Positions 17,947 through 27,407 of a stretch of 64,000 bases of DNA are shown piece by piece. The translations under genes and the position numbers were made by a program. The DNA comes from Devosia sp. (GTDB lineage: Bacteria; Pseudomonadota; Alphaproteobacteria; Rhizobiales; Devosiaceae): contig JADGNE010000044.1 of the NCBI GenBank assembly GCA_015234425.1, positions 103,217 through 167,216 of the forward strand, written 5' to 3'. A model generated the notes under the pieces. The model was not told the DNA's origin, did not search any database, and saw only the letters and a list, made by a program, of their open reading frames with translations. Each line of letters begins with the position of its first letter. Positions within the stretch are counted from its first letter, which is position 1.

Positions 17947-19227
17947 ATGAAGACCATTCTGAAAGGACTTGCGGCCCTGGCGCTGGCCAGCACCGTCTCG
18001 TTGCCTGCCATCGCCCAGGACGCGCCGGATACCAGCATTTCCGGCACGATCAATGTGCTGACTTGGCCCAATAACGACCGCACCTTCCAGGCGCTTTTGC
18101 CTTCGTTCAACGCGGTCTATCCGAACATTACCGTCAATGTTCAGGGCATTCCGCAGGCCAACAGCGCCTATCTCAATGCCGTGCAGCGCGCCATGCTGGC
18201 CGGCGGCGGCACCGACGTCGCCATGATCGAGATCGGCATGATGGCGCTCCTGCGCGACAAGCCCCAATGGGTCGATCTCTCGCAGGCGCCCTACAATGCC
18301 GGTGAGTTCATCAATGATTTCGCTGGCTTCACCGTCGCCAATGTCACCCTGCCGGATGGCAAGATCTCCGCACTCCCCAAGCACACCGGCCCGGGCGGCA
18401 TGTTCTACCGCTCCGACATTTTCGCCGAAGCCGGCCTGCCGACCGATCCCGCCGAAGTCGGCGCGCTCTTTGCCGATTGGGATGCCTTCATCACCGAAGG
18501 GCAAAAGCTCGTCATTCCCAATGAGCGCTGGGTGATCGGCAATGGCGAGGAAATCGTCCGCGCCATGATGGCTCAGGCGGGCGTCAGCTATTTCAGCGCT
18601 GAGGGCGAATTCCAGATCGATGATCCGATCTTCACGACCGCCCTCGAAAAGGTCAAGGAGGCCGCGGACGCGGGCATGATCTCGCCCTTCACCGCCTGGA
18701 GCCCGGAATGGCAGGGCGCCTTCCAGCGCGGCCAGCTCGCGACTGCTCTCTACGGCAACTGGTTCGGGGGCCTCTTGAAGCGCGCCTATGCCACCGATCA
18801 GGAAGGCCAATGGGCCATCACCCAGGTACCGGGCGTCGATGGCAATCGCTCCTTCAACTCGGGTGGCGACTATATCGGCATTCTGGAAGGCAGCCAGAAC
18901 AAGGAAGCCGCCTGGGCCTTCATCCATTGGGTCGTCACCAATGACGAGAGCCTCAAGCAGCAATACCAGAACGACGATCTCTTCCCCGCCTACACCCCGG
19001 CCACGCAGTCGGAGTGGATCAATTTCGAAGATCCCTATTATGGCGGCCAGAACGTCAACGAGGTCTTTGCCCCGATCCAGGCCGAGATGGTCCCGTTCAC
19101 CCTCAACGCCCTCGACCCCGTCGCCGCAACGGCAATGGGCACGGCCATCAACAACGTCGCCCGCGGCGTCCAGAGCGTCGAGGAAGCCCTCGCCGCCGTG
19201 AAGGCCGAAGTCGAAGCACAGATGTAG
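17947..19227 (+). CDS. ABC sugar-binding protein, extracellular family 1
   Basis: Periplasmic binding protein of 426 residues. The signal peptide is MKTILKGLAALALASTVSLP followed by AIAQD, with likely cleavage after AIA-Q. The mature part has the family-1 pattern (INVLTWPNNDRTFQALLPSF, GTDVAMIEIG). AGGGAGGA lies 8 nt before ATG 17947; the frame is open far upstream but that part is antisense-like sequence within the permease genes. The binding protein probably delivers an oligosaccharide or galactoside that the GH2 enzyme downstream cuts. Confidence 0.92.
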   Translation: MKTILKGLAALALASTVSLPAIAQDAPDTSISGTINVLTWPNNDRTFQALLPSFNAVYPNITVNVQGIPQANSAYLNAVQRAMLAGGGTDVAMIEIGMMALLRDKPQWVDLSQAPYNAGEFINDFAGFTVANVTLPDGKISALPKHTGPGGMFYRSDIFAEAGLPTDPAEVGALFADWDAFITEGQKLVIPNERWVIGNGEEIVRAMMAQAGVSYFSAEGEFQIDDPIFTTALEKVKEAADAGMISPFTAWSPEWQGAFQRGQLATALYGNWFGGLLKRAYATDQEGQWAITQVPGVDGNRSFNSGGDYIGILEGSQNKEAAWAFIHWVVTNDESLKQQYQNDDLFPAYTPATQSEWINFEDPYYGGQNVNEVFAPIQAEMVPFTLNALDPVAATAMGTAINNVARGVQSVEEALAAVKAEVEAQM

Positions 19228-19235
19228 GGGCGTCG

Positions 19236-19376
19236 ACCCCCACCTAACCTCCCCCTTCCCAGGGGGAGGGACTTATCGCGTTTGCGAAACCATCTCGCCC
19301 ACCAAAAGTGCTCCTCCCAACTCGGGGAGCCACTGAACGACTCCTCCCCCTTCTCAGGGGGAGGTTGGGTGGGGGT
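19236..19376. repeat. Long palindromic intergenic element
   Basis: Two 21-nt arms, 19236-19256 and 19356-19376, are inverted copies matching at 20 of 21 positions (core ACCTCCCCCT / AGGGGGAGGT). Shorter C-rich and G-rich inverted stretches lie between them. The element fills the gap between the binding protein and the GH2 gene. It looks like a mobile extragenic palindrome and could act as an mRNA-stabilising or attenuating hairpin. Confidence 0.75.
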
Positions 19377-19417
19377 TCCTCTGGCAGTTAGACACCGACT
19401 ACAAGAAGAAGGCACTC

Positions 19418-22126
19418 ATGCTCACCTCTATCTCCCTCGAAGGCGAATGGGCCTTTGCGCTTGACCCCGACAGCCGAGGGGAGGCCGAGCAATGGTTCAA
19501 GGCCGATCTCTCCGACACCATCCAGCTGCCCGGCAGCATCGACGCGGCGCAGAAAACCCCGCTCTCGACCAATCGCACCATGGCCCATCTCAGCCGCCGC
19601 CACCCCTATGTTGGCAAGGCCTGGTACGCCAAAACCATCGAAATCCCCGAGGGGCTGGACGACCATTATTTCCACATCGCCCTTGAGCGCCCGCATGGCG
19701 AGGTCAACATCTGGGTTGATGGCTATAAGCTCGGGCGCGACGAAAGCCTGTCCACGGCCGTCCGCATGCTCGTCGGCCAACTCACGCCGGGGCCGCACAA
19801 GATCGTCATGATGATCGACAATGCCCGCTTCGAGGCGGTGGGCGAGGCGATCATCCGGGATCACGCCCTCATGGGCGACGTCGCCCATTCCAAGACCGAG
19901 CACACCCAGACCAATTGGAACGGCGTTGTCGGTTATCTCCGCATCGAAGCCGCCCGCGCCTCCATCGCCCGCGTCGATGTCCACGCTCTTAGCCGCGATG
20001 TTACAATCAAGGTGGAGCTCGATGCCTTCGACCCCGACATTCGTTTCCCCACTTTCTGGGCCGGAAAGCACCAGGACGAGCTGGTGTTTAGCTTTCACAT
20101 TTCCGGCCGGAATGAGCCTCTCAACGTTAGCAGTCTGGTAACAATAGATAGCGCTTTCACGACGTTTGAGCAGCATATAGCGCTGCCTGAGGACGCCGCA
20201 TTCTGGGATGAATTCGATCCCGTTACCCATCGCCTGACCGTCGAATGGCGGCGCGATGGAATTGCTCAGGATCGCCGTGAAACCACTTTCGGCATTCGGA
20301 ATTTTACCCGCGACGGCCGCCATCTCAAGCTCAATGGGCGCACTGTCTTCCTGCGCGGCACGCTCGAATGCGCCATCTTCCCACTCACCGGCTATCCGCC
20401 TACCGACCACGCCGGCTGGGAAAAAGTCTTCGCCACCGCAAAGGCTTACGGCCTCAACCACATCCGCTACCACTCCTGGTGCCCGCCCAAAGCCGCCTTC
20501 GAAGTCGCCGATCGGCTCGGCATGCTGCTCCACGTCGAAACCCCGGTCTGGCCCGTCCTCGGCGCCGATCCGGCGCTCGATCGCTATATCCATGCCGAGG
20601 CCGAGCGGATCATCCGGGACTATGGCAACCACCCCAGCTTTGTCATGCTCTGCGTGGGCAATGAGGTGAATGGGCGGGGCCTCCACGCTTTCCTCGAACG
20701 CTTCATCGACAAGTGGAAAAAGGCTGACAACAGAAGGCTTTATACGGGCGGCTCCGGCTGGCCGACGACCCAGCGCGCCGACTATGTGTCCAAGCCCGAA
20801 CCCCGCAATCAGCGCTGGGGGGAGGGGCTCGATGGGCGGCTCAACGCCCGCGCTCTGGAGACCAGAACCGACTGGTCCGACTGGGTGGCCTCTGTGCCGA
20901 TGGCGCTGGTCAGCCACGAAATCGGCCAGTGGTGCGTCTTCCCAAATCTCGAGGAAATCTCGAAATATGCTGGCGTCCTCGAAGCGCGTAACTTCCTGAT
21001 GATCAAGGAGGATCTGGACGACAAGGGGCTCGGTCATCTCGCCCATGACTATCTGATGGCCAGCGGCACGCTGCAAACCCAGCTCTACAAGGAAGAGATG
21101 GAAGCCGCGCTCCGGACCCGAGACATGGCGGGCGTGCAACTGCTTGGCCTCCAGGATTTTTCCGGGCAGGGCACTGCCCTTGTCGGTGTGGTCGACGCCT
21201 TCTGGGATGAAAAGCCCTATGTCACGCCATCCCAGTTCCGCGAATTCTGCGCGCCCATCGTCCCGCTGCTGCGCGCCGACGGATTTGTGCTGACGCAAGG
21301 GGAGCGCTTCAAGCGCCTGGCCCAACTCGCCCAGTTCGCCAGCCACGATGTTGAAAATGCGAAACTTTCCTGGTCGCTGCTCGACGGGGCAGGGGAAGTC
21401 GTCCGCAGTGGCGTCCTCTCGGCCGGCCCTCTCGCGACCGGACAACTGCATGACATCGGCGAGATTTCTATCGATACGACAGACCTTCCGCCCGCCGCGC
21501 GATATGAACTGGTCCTGGCCCTTGATGGCACAGCATATCGCAATCGCTGGGGATTTTGGGTCATGCCAGCTGCCGCTGAACCGGCAGAACTGCCCATCGT
21601 GTCGGTCCTCGACGATGCAGCCTTGGACCGCGTCGCCGCCGGCGAGACCCTGGTGCTGTCACCGCCCCCGGAATCTCTCAGGCCCAACAGCATTTTGGGC
21701 CACACTGCTGCCTTCTGGAATACGCTTTGGACCGATGGGCAAGCGCCACACACGCTGGGTCTTCTCATCGACGCCGCGCATCCCATGTTCACGGCTTTCC
21801 CCACCGCCAGCCATTCGGATTGGCATTGGTGGGAGCTCACCCATCAGCGGCGGGCGCTCGATGTGAAGGGCCTGGAAAACAAGGCGATTGTGCGCGTCGT
21901 TGATGACTGGAACAGCAATCGCGACCTTGTTCTGTGCGCCGAACTCCGTCTGGGGCAGGGCAGGCTTATCCTCACCGGTTTCGACCTCGAGCATAATCTG
22001 GCGGAACGGTCAGTCGCCCGCACCTTCCGCGAGGCACTGGCTAAATATCTCAATGGTCCAGCCAGTGAGGCTCCGGAGGTGACACGCGAACAGATCCAAG
22101 CCTGGTGGCAGGGAGTGCGCCAATGA
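19418..22126 (+). CDS. Glycoside hydrolase family 2 protein (beta-galactosidase/beta-mannosidase-like)
   Basis: Large cytoplasmic glycosidase of 902 residues without a signal peptide. The N-terminal sugar-binding jelly roll (SLEGEWAFALD, WYAKTIEIPE, NIWVDGYKLGR) is followed by the immunoglobulin-like domain and a TIM barrel. The acid/base is Glu416 in VGNEVNG and the likely nucleophile Glu501 in SHEIGQW. A long C-terminal part of about 300 residues is less conserved. It lies between the binding protein and the ATPase of an importer, so it should cleave the imported glycoside. It overlaps the ATPase gene by 4 nt. Confidence 0.88.
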   Translation: MLTSISLEGEWAFALDPDSRGEAEQWFKADLSDTIQLPGSIDAAQKTPLSTNRTMAHLSRRHPYVGKAWYAKTIEIPEGLDDHYFHIALERPHGEVNIWVDGYKLGRDESLSTAVRMLVGQLTPGPHKIVMMIDNARFEAVGEAIIRDHALMGDVAHSKTEHTQTNWNGVVGYLRIEAARASIARVDVHALSRDVTIKVELDAFDPDIRFPTFWAGKHQDELVFSFHISGRNEPLNVSSLVTIDSAFTTFEQHIALPEDAAFWDEFDPVTHRLTVEWRRDGIAQDRRETTFGIRNFTRDGRHLKLNGRTVFLRGTLECAIFPLTGYPPTDHAGWEKVFATAKAYGLNHIRYHSWCPPKAAFEVADRLGMLLHVETPVWPVLGADPALDRYIHAEAERIIRDYGNHPSFVMLCVGNEVNGRGLHAFLERFIDKWKKADNRRLYTGGSGWPTTQRADYVSKPEPRNQRWGEGLDGRLNARALETRTDWSDWVASVPMALVSHEIGQWCVFPNLEEISKYAGVLEARNFLMIKEDLDDKGLGHLAHDYLMASGTLQTQLYKEEMEAALRTRDMAGVQLLGLQDFSGQGTALVGVVDAFWDEKPYVTPSQFREFCAPIVPLLRADGFVLTQGERFKRLAQLAQFASHDVENAKLSWSLLDGAGEVVRSGVLSAGPLATGQLHDIGEISIDTTDLPPAARYELVLALDGTAYRNRWGFWVMPAAAEPAELPIVSVLDDAALDRVAAGETLVLSPPPESLRPNSILGHTAAFWNTLWTDGQAPHTLGLLIDAAHPMFTAFPTASHSDWHWWELTHQRRALDVKGLENKAIVRVVDDWNSNRDLVLCAELRLGQGRLILTGFDLEHNLAERSVARTFREALAKYLNGPASEAPEVTREQIQAWWQGVRQ

Positions 22127-23181
22127 GTGCAATCGAGCTGCGGCAGGTCCGCAAGTCATTCGGTGCCACAGACGTCATCCACGGCGTCGACCTCAGCGTC
22201 GAAAAGGGTGAGTTCGTCGTCTTTGTTGGTCCCTCGGGGTGCGGTAAGTCCACTCTGCTGCGCATGATCGCCGGGCTTGAGGATATTACCGCAGGGGAAG
22301 TCCTCATCGACGGCGAAGTGGTCAACGAGGTTGAGCCCGCAAGGCGCGGGCTCTCCATGGTTTTTCAGTCTTATGCCCTTTATCCCCATATGAGCGTTGC
22401 GGGGAATATGAGCTTCGGGCTGCGCATGACCGGCACCTCCAAGGCCGAGACCGAGAGGCGGGTGAAGGAAGCGGCGGCGATCCTGCAGCTCGAGCCGCTG
22501 ATGAAGCGCAAGCCGAGCCAGCTCTCCGGTGGCCAGCGGCAGCGCGTTGCCATTGGCCGCGCCATCGTCCGCCAGCCCAAGGCCTTCCTCTTCGACGAGC
22601 CGCTGTCGAACCTCGATGCAGAACTGCGCGTTGCCATGCGCGTCGAAATTACCAAGCTCCATCAAGACCTTGGCGCGACGATGATCTATGTCACCCATGA
22701 TCAGGTCGAGGCCATGACCCTGGCCGACCGCATCGTGGTGCTGCGCGCCGGGCGGATCGAGCAGGTCGGCACCCCCGCCCAACTCTACGCAGATCCCGAC
22801 AATGTCTTCGTCGCCGGTTTTATCGGCTCACCGCGAATGAACCTCATCAATGCCGTCAGCGATGGCCGCACCATCAGCATCGGCAATCTCACCCTGACCC
22901 CGAAACTGGCCGGGACGCTCCCCGCCGGCCCTGTCACTCTGGGGCTGCGGCCCGAGCAGTTCGAGGGCGGCGACGGGGAGACGGCAAGACTGGCAGTCGC
23001 CGTGGAAGTGGTTGAAAACCTTGGCGGAACCTCCGTCGTCCACGGCCGACTGCCCGATGGTCAAACCATCCTCGTCGAGCAACGCGGCAAGACAAGGTCC
23101 GCGCCGCAGGACCGGCTGGAGGCCGAATTTGCGGTTTCCGACCTCCTGGTCTTCGACGCCGAGGGCCAGCGCCTGCGCTGA
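22123..23181 (+). CDS. ABC sugar transporter ATPase, MalK/UgpC type
   Basis: Cytoplasmic ATPase of 352 residues. It has Walker A GPSGCGKST, FQSYALYPHM Q-loop, signature LSGGQRQRVAIGRAI, Walker B FLFDEPLSNLD and the switch His in THDQVEAMT. The C-terminal 110 residues form the MalK-type regulatory TOBE/OB domain (VTLGLRPEQFE). ATG at 22123 overlaps the GH2 stop. It completes the importer, and it may also power the ATPase-less importer at 24305. Its stop TGA shares TGATCA with the stop of the opposing SDR gene. Confidence 0.93.
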   Translation: MSAIELRQVRKSFGATDVIHGVDLSVEKGEFVVFVGPSGCGKSTLLRMIAGLEDITAGEVLIDGEVVNEVEPARRGLSMVFQSYALYPHMSVAGNMSFGLRMTGTSKAETERRVKEAAAILQLEPLMKRKPSQLSGGQRQRVAIGRAIVRQPKAFLFDEPLSNLDAELRVAMRVEITKLHQDLGATMIYVTHDQVEAMTLADRIVVLRAGRIEQVGTPAQLYADPDNVFVAGFIGSPRMNLINAVSDGRTISIGNLTLTPKLAGTLPAGPVTLGLRPEQFEGGDGETARLAVAVEVVENLGGTSVVHGRLPDGQTILVEQRGKTRSAPQDRLEAEFAVSDLLVFDAEGQRLR

Positions 23182-24075
23182 TCAGGCAATGGCCTTGCCG
23201 CCGGTGACACCGAAGACTTCGCCGGTGATGAAACTGCCTTCCTGGCTGGCGAGGAGGACATAGATCGGGGCGATCTCGACCGGCTGGCCCGGTCGGCCGA
23301 AGGCACTGTTCTCGCCGAATTTCTCGACCTTTTCGGGGAATTGGCCGCCACTGGGCTGAAGAACTGTCCAGAACGGACCGGGGGCTACCGCATTGACGCG
23401 TATGCCTTTTTCGATCAGCTGCTCGGCCAGCGCCTTGGCGTAGGCGGCAATGCCGGCCTTTGTGGTGGCGTAGTCCAGAAGATGGGCCGAGGGATCATAG
23501 GCCTGAACCGAAGTGGTGGCGATGATCGAGGCGCCGGGCGGCAGATGCGGCAGTGCAGCGCGCGTCAGCCAGTGCAGGGCATAAAGATTGGTCTTCATGG
23601 TCTTGTCGAAATCGTCGCTGGTCACGTCCTCGACGGACTTGCGGGCCTGCTGGCGCGCCGCGTTGATGACCAGAATATCGAGCCCGCCCAGCGCCTTGAC
23701 CGCCTTCTCGATGATCGAATTGCAGGCTTTCTCTTCGGAGATGTCTCCTGGCAGCGCCACGCCCTTCACACCAGCCTGCTCGATATATCCGATCACCTCA
23801 TCGGCATCCTCGGCTTCCTCCGGCAGAAAGTTGATGGCGACGTCAGCACCCTCCCGCGCATAGGCAATTGCCGCCGCACGTCCGATCCCGGAATCGCCAC
23901 CCGTGATCAGGGCCTTGCGCCCAAGAAGCCGTCCGAAACCGGCATAGCTTTCCTCTCCATGGTCGGGCGCGGGCGTCATCTTGCTCACAAGCCCGGGGCG
24001 CTCCTGCTCCTGGCGCGGAAAGGGCGGTGCGGGATATTGATAGCGCGGGTCCTGCATGGTGAAGCGGTCAGTCAT
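23182..24075 (-). CDS. SDR-family oxidoreductase, YghA/YdaD-like
   Basis: Short-chain dehydrogenase of 297 residues with the extra N-terminal segment (MTDRFTMQDPRYQYPAPPFP) typical of the YghA/GsiB-linked general-stress group. It has TGGDSGIGRA, NAAR in place of NNAG, and the catalytic YATTK. ATG at 24075 has GGAGGCCAAG upstream; a longer frame to 24222 is open but has no such signal. It stands alone between two sugar importers. Members reduce aldehydes in stress conditions; the true substrate is unknown. Confidence 0.88.
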   Translation of the reverse strand: MTDRFTMQDPRYQYPAPPFPRQEQERPGLVSKMTPAPDHGEESYAGFGRLLGRKALITGGDSGIGRAAAIAYAREGADVAINFLPEEAEDADEVIGYIEQAGVKGVALPGDISEEKACNSIIEKAVKALGGLDILVINAARQQARKSVEDVTSDDFDKTMKTNLYALHWLTRAALPHLPPGASIIATTSVQAYDPSAHLLDYATTKAGIAAYAKALAEQLIEKGIRVNAVAPGPFWTVLQPSGGQFPEKVEKFGENSAFGRPGQPVEIAPIYVLLASQEGSFITGEVFGVTGGKAIA

Positions 24076-24236
24076 CTTGGCCTCCAATGGGATCGTGCTT
24101 GGCCAATGCATGAGGCGGAGAGGATGTTCCCGGCACTCTCCTGGGTCGGCGAATGGGGAGGTAGCCTTGGTTTCAGCGTAAAATTCCGCGGGCTTCAGGA
24201 TTTCATCGTCCCAATAGAACACCTCTTGCTCAAGTC

Positions 24237-24252
24237 GTTATAACGTCATAAC
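24237..24252. promoter_or_regulatory. Palindromic operator upstream of second ABC operon
   Basis: GTTATAACGTCATAAC matches its reverse complement at 14 of 16 positions. It lies 53 nt before the binding-protein start. The HutC-type GntR regulator encoded at 28276 in the same operon is the best candidate to bind it. Confidence 0.55.
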
Positions 24253-24304
24253 TCTAATACGTGTTGCGGTTTGGAGAAGCCGCACAGGAGGATGGGAGAA
24301 CGAC

Positions 24305-25594
24305 ATGCACGCAAGCAAGGGCTTGAGCCTGGCACTTTTTGGCGGGCTGCTGATGGCAGGAACCGCACCAAGCCAGGCAGCGGAGATTTCATTTCTGACG
24401 CATTGGGGACCGGATACGGTTGCGCAGCTGGATGCCGCTATCGACAAATATGAGGCCGCGAACCCGGGTGACACCATCACGGTTCGCGCTGTGCCTTTTG
24501 GGGACCTGCTGACCACACTGCGCACCTCCGGGGGCGGGGCCGGTGGCGCGACGATCGCCGGGATTTACGACGCCTGGCTGCCGGACCTGGTCAAGGACGG
24601 CCTTGTCAGCGCGGCCTCTGACGACATCGCCGGCGACACGAGCGCGAATTGGCCCGAGGGCGTAGTCTCGGCTGCATCGGTCGGTGGCTCGCTCTATGGC
24701 ATCCCGAACGAAATCGACGTTTATGCGCTGAACTACAACAAGCGCCTCTTCGAGGAAGCCGGCATCACCGAGCCGCCCAAGACCTGGGACGAATTCCTCG
24801 CTGCCGCCGAGAAACTGACCGACAAGTCCAAGGGCCAGCAGGGCTTTGGCCTGATAAATTCCTGGGCGGCAGGCGTGCTGCATCCGTTCGCATCGCTTCT
24901 GGTGTCCAATGGCGGGGATCTGATCGTCGACGGCAAGCCGATGCTGGACAGCCAGGCTGCCAAGGAAACTTTCGAGCTCTACGAGAAGCTGGTCACCTCC
25001 GGCTATGCCGACCCGGCCATGGCCACGGCCGACGCCAACACCACCGGTCCCTTCCTCGACAATTTCGTCTCGGGCAAGACCGGCATGATCATCATGGCGA
25101 ACTGGTGGGAATCCGCCCTGCGCGGCGGCATGGGCGATGCATTCGCCGACGTTGCGACCGCGCCGATCCCGGTGGGGCCATCGGGCGACAAGGCCCGCTC
25201 GATCTCCTACTCGTGGATGACCGTGGTCAACGCCCAGGCATCCGCCGAAGAGCAGGAAGCAGCCTGGAAGTTCCTCTCCTGGCTCAATGGTCCGGATTCG
25301 GGCGAGAACGGCGCCTCTGCCATGGGCGAAATCCTGATGGCGATGGGTATCCTGCCGTCCCGCACCTCGGATGGTGAAGCCTTTGCCGATCGCCTCAACG
25401 AGCCATTCCTCGAAGGCTACACAAAGACCCTGGCCGACGCCAAACCGTTCCCGGTTGTGCTCGGCGGTCAGGAGTTCTCTGAATCGCTTCAGCAGACGCT
25501 TGAAGCGCTGCAGTTCGGCCAGGTTTCCGCCGCCGATGCCCAGGCCAATGCCCAGGCTGACGCGACCGAAATCCTTGAGCGCAACGCGCAGTAA
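24305..25594 (+). CDS. ABC sugar-binding protein of the second importer
   Basis: Periplasmic binding protein of 429 residues. The signal peptide is MHASKGLSLALFGGLLMAG then TAPSQAAE, with cleavage likely after QAA or QA-A. Mature features of family 1 are visible: ISFLTHWGPDTVAQLDAAI, YGIPNEIDVYALNYNKRLF and GQQGFGLINSW. CAGGAGGATGGGAG precedes ATG 24305. It heads an operon with two permeases, a ROK kinase, a GntR regulator and a SIS protein, which points to an amino sugar or similar phosphorylatable sugar. Confidence 0.92.
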   Translation: MHASKGLSLALFGGLLMAGTAPSQAAEISFLTHWGPDTVAQLDAAIDKYEAANPGDTITVRAVPFGDLLTTLRTSGGGAGGATIAGIYDAWLPDLVKDGLVSAASDDIAGDTSANWPEGVVSAASVGGSLYGIPNEIDVYALNYNKRLFEEAGITEPPKTWDEFLAAAEKLTDKSKGQQGFGLINSWAAGVLHPFASLLVSNGGDLIVDGKPMLDSQAAKETFELYEKLVTSGYADPAMATADANTTGPFLDNFVSGKTGMIIMANWWESALRGGMGDAFADVATAPIPVGPSGDKARSISYSWMTVVNAQASAEEQEAAWKFLSWLNGPDSGENGASAMGEILMAMGILPSRTSDGEAFADRLNEPFLEGYTKTLADAKPFPVVLGGQEFSESLQQTLEALQFGQVSAADAQANAQADATEILERNAQ

Positions 25595-25606
25595 GCGTCT
25601 TCTTCC

Positions 25607-25634
25607 GGCAGGCGGGATTTTCATCTCGCCTGCC
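25607..25634 (+). terminator. Hairpin after binding-protein gene
   Basis: GGCAGGCG (25607-25614) pairs perfectly with CGCCTGCC (25627-25634) over a 12-nt loop. No T run follows, so it is more likely an RNA-stability or partial-attenuation hairpin that favours binding-protein over permease expression than a full terminator. Confidence 0.5.
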
Positions 25635-25656
25635 GCTTTCCCAGGCAGTTTCCCGG

Positions 25657-26550
25657 ATGATTGGCCGCAATCCCCGCTCCGTTATCGGCATGCTCGCGCC
25701 TGCCACGGGGCTCATAGCGATCTTTGTCTTTGTGCCGATGGCCCTGACCATCGCGCTGAGCTTTACCCAATGGTCGACCCAGACCGGGTTTGAAACCGCC
25801 CAGTTTGTCGGGCTGGCCAATTTTTTCGATCTGTTCGGCCCGACCTCCATTGGGCGCGATTTCCGCGCGGCCTTTTTCAATACGGCTATTTATACCGGCC
25901 TGTCGGTTGCGCTGATCCTGCCGCTTTCGGTCGTGCTGGGTCTGATGGTGCACCAGACCTTTGCGCCCGGCGGCATCGTGCTGCGCACCGTTCTGTTCTC
26001 GACCTATATGGTGCCGATGATCGCGGTGGCGCTGGTGTGGTCCAAGCTCTATTCGCCAACCGAAGGACCGTTCAACCAAGTGCTGGGCTGGATCGGCATC
26101 CCGCCGCAGACCTGGCTTTCCTCGCCCAATACGGCCCTCGTCTCCATCGTCCTTCTTAATGTCTGGCAGCAGGTGGGCTATTTCACGGTGCTGGCGGTGG
26201 CGGGCCTGACGCAAATCCCGACGACGCTTTACGAAGCGGCGCGGGTGGATGGCGCCTCTCCCTGGATGCAGTTCTGGAAAATCACCCTGCCGCTTTTGCG
26301 CAATACGCTTCTGTTTTCCGCAGTCATTGCCGTCATCAACGCGGTGCAGGTGTTCGAGCCGGTGGCACTGATCACCCAGGGTGGGCCGGTCAATTCCACC
26401 AATGTCATGACCTATCATATTCGCCGCGTCGGCATTGAACGCGCGCAGGGCGGCCTTGGCTCGGCCATGGCGGTGACGCTGATGTTGTCGCTGATCGTGG
26501 TCATCGTCTTGCTCTTTGCCGCCTTCCGCGATCGTGAGGAACAGCGATGA
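25657..26550 (+). CDS. ABC sugar permease, MalF type
   Basis: Inner-membrane permease of 297 residues, six predicted helices, EAA loop YEAARVDGASPWMQFWKITLP. ATG at 25657 is the only plausible start; no ATG, GTG or TTG lies upstream in frame before the hairpin, and the ribosome site is weak. It overlaps the next gene by 4 nt. It partners the MalG-type permease and the binding protein upstream. Confidence 0.92.
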   Translation: MIGRNPRSVIGMLAPATGLIAIFVFVPMALTIALSFTQWSTQTGFETAQFVGLANFFDLFGPTSIGRDFRAAFFNTAIYTGLSVALILPLSVVLGLMVHQTFAPGGIVLRTVLFSTYMVPMIAVALVWSKLYSPTEGPFNQVLGWIGIPPQTWLSSPNTALVSIVLLNVWQQVGYFTVLAVAGLTQIPTTLYEAARVDGASPWMQFWKITLPLLRNTLLFSAVIAVINAVQVFEPVALITQGGPVNSTNVMTYHIRRVGIERAQGGLGSAMAVTLMLSLIVVIVLLFAAFRDREEQR

Positions 26551-27407
26551 GCAGCACTATGCGTCCCTATCTTCGCTATCCTGCCACGTGGAAGTCCGCG
26601 CTGCTGTCGCTGGCAATCCTTGCCATCGCGGTGGCGGCTGCCTTCCCGCTGGTGTGGATGGTGCTCTCCAGTCTCAAGACACCGGCTGAGAGCATGCAGG
26701 TGCCGCCCGTGTGGATCCCAGGATCGCCTAATTTCGACGCCTATTGGGAAGTGGCCGAGGTGGTCAATCTTGACCGGTCCTTCGTCAATTCCGCGTTCAT
26801 CGCGCTGGCGACGACGACTGCCATCGTCGTGACCAGCCTGATGGCCGGATACGCCTTTGCCAAATACAATTTTCCCGGGCGCGACTGGCTGTTCGCAGCG
26901 CTGATCGCCACCATGTTCCTGCCGCCCATCGTTACCCTCATCCCGCTCTACCGGATGACGGGCTATCTCGGCCTCAATGCCAATCTGCTCGGCGTGGTGG
27001 TGCCCAATCTGGCCAATGCCTTCGGTATTTTCCTCATGCGCCAATATATCAAGGGCGTGCCCAATGATCTGATCGATGCGGCGCGGGTCGATGGCGCTTC
27101 GGAGCTGACCATCCTCTTCAAGATCGTCGCGCCCGCCGTTCTGCCGGCGATCGCCGCGCTGACGCTGTTTGCCTTCGTCTATCACTGGAACAGCTATCTC
27201 TGGCCGCTGACGGTGCTGCAGGGCAATACCGACCAATACCCGATCGTCATCTCGCTCTCGCGTCTGCTCAGCTATAATCGCGGCGCGATGAATACCGGGC
27301 TGGTCATGGCCGGTGCGACCTTGGCGGTGCTGCCGCCTGTGGTGCTCTTCGTCTTCCTCCAGCGCTTTTTCGTCGACTCGATCGTTGCCACGGGGGTGAA
27401 GGGATGA
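26547..27407 (+). CDS. ABC sugar permease, MalG type
   Basis: Permease of 286 residues with six helices. A short basic N-terminus precedes helix 1 at about residues 17-38. The EAA loop reads DAARVDGASELTILFKIVAP. It overlaps both neighbours by ATGA. No ATPase gene lies in this operon, so the transporter must borrow one, possibly the MalK-type protein encoded at 22123. Confidence 0.92.
   Translation: MSSTMRPYLRYPATWKSALLSLAILAIAVAAAFPLVWMVLSSLKTPAESMQVPPVWIPGSPNFDAYWEVAEVVNLDRSFVNSAFIALATTTAIVVTSLMAGYAFAKYNFPGRDWLFAALIATMFLPPIVTLIPLYRMTGYLGLNANLLGVVVPNLANAFGIFLMRQYIKGVPNDLIDAARVDGASELTILFKIVAPAVLPAIAALTLFAFVYHWNSYLWPLTVLQGNTDQYPIVISLSRLLSYNRGAMNTGLVMAGATLAVLPPVVLFVFLQRFFVDSIVATGVKG

Noticed and set aside
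19388-21451. 687-codon open frame on the minus strand
   Set aside because: Lies opposite the GH2 gene, which has clear catalytic motifs; the antisense frame has none.
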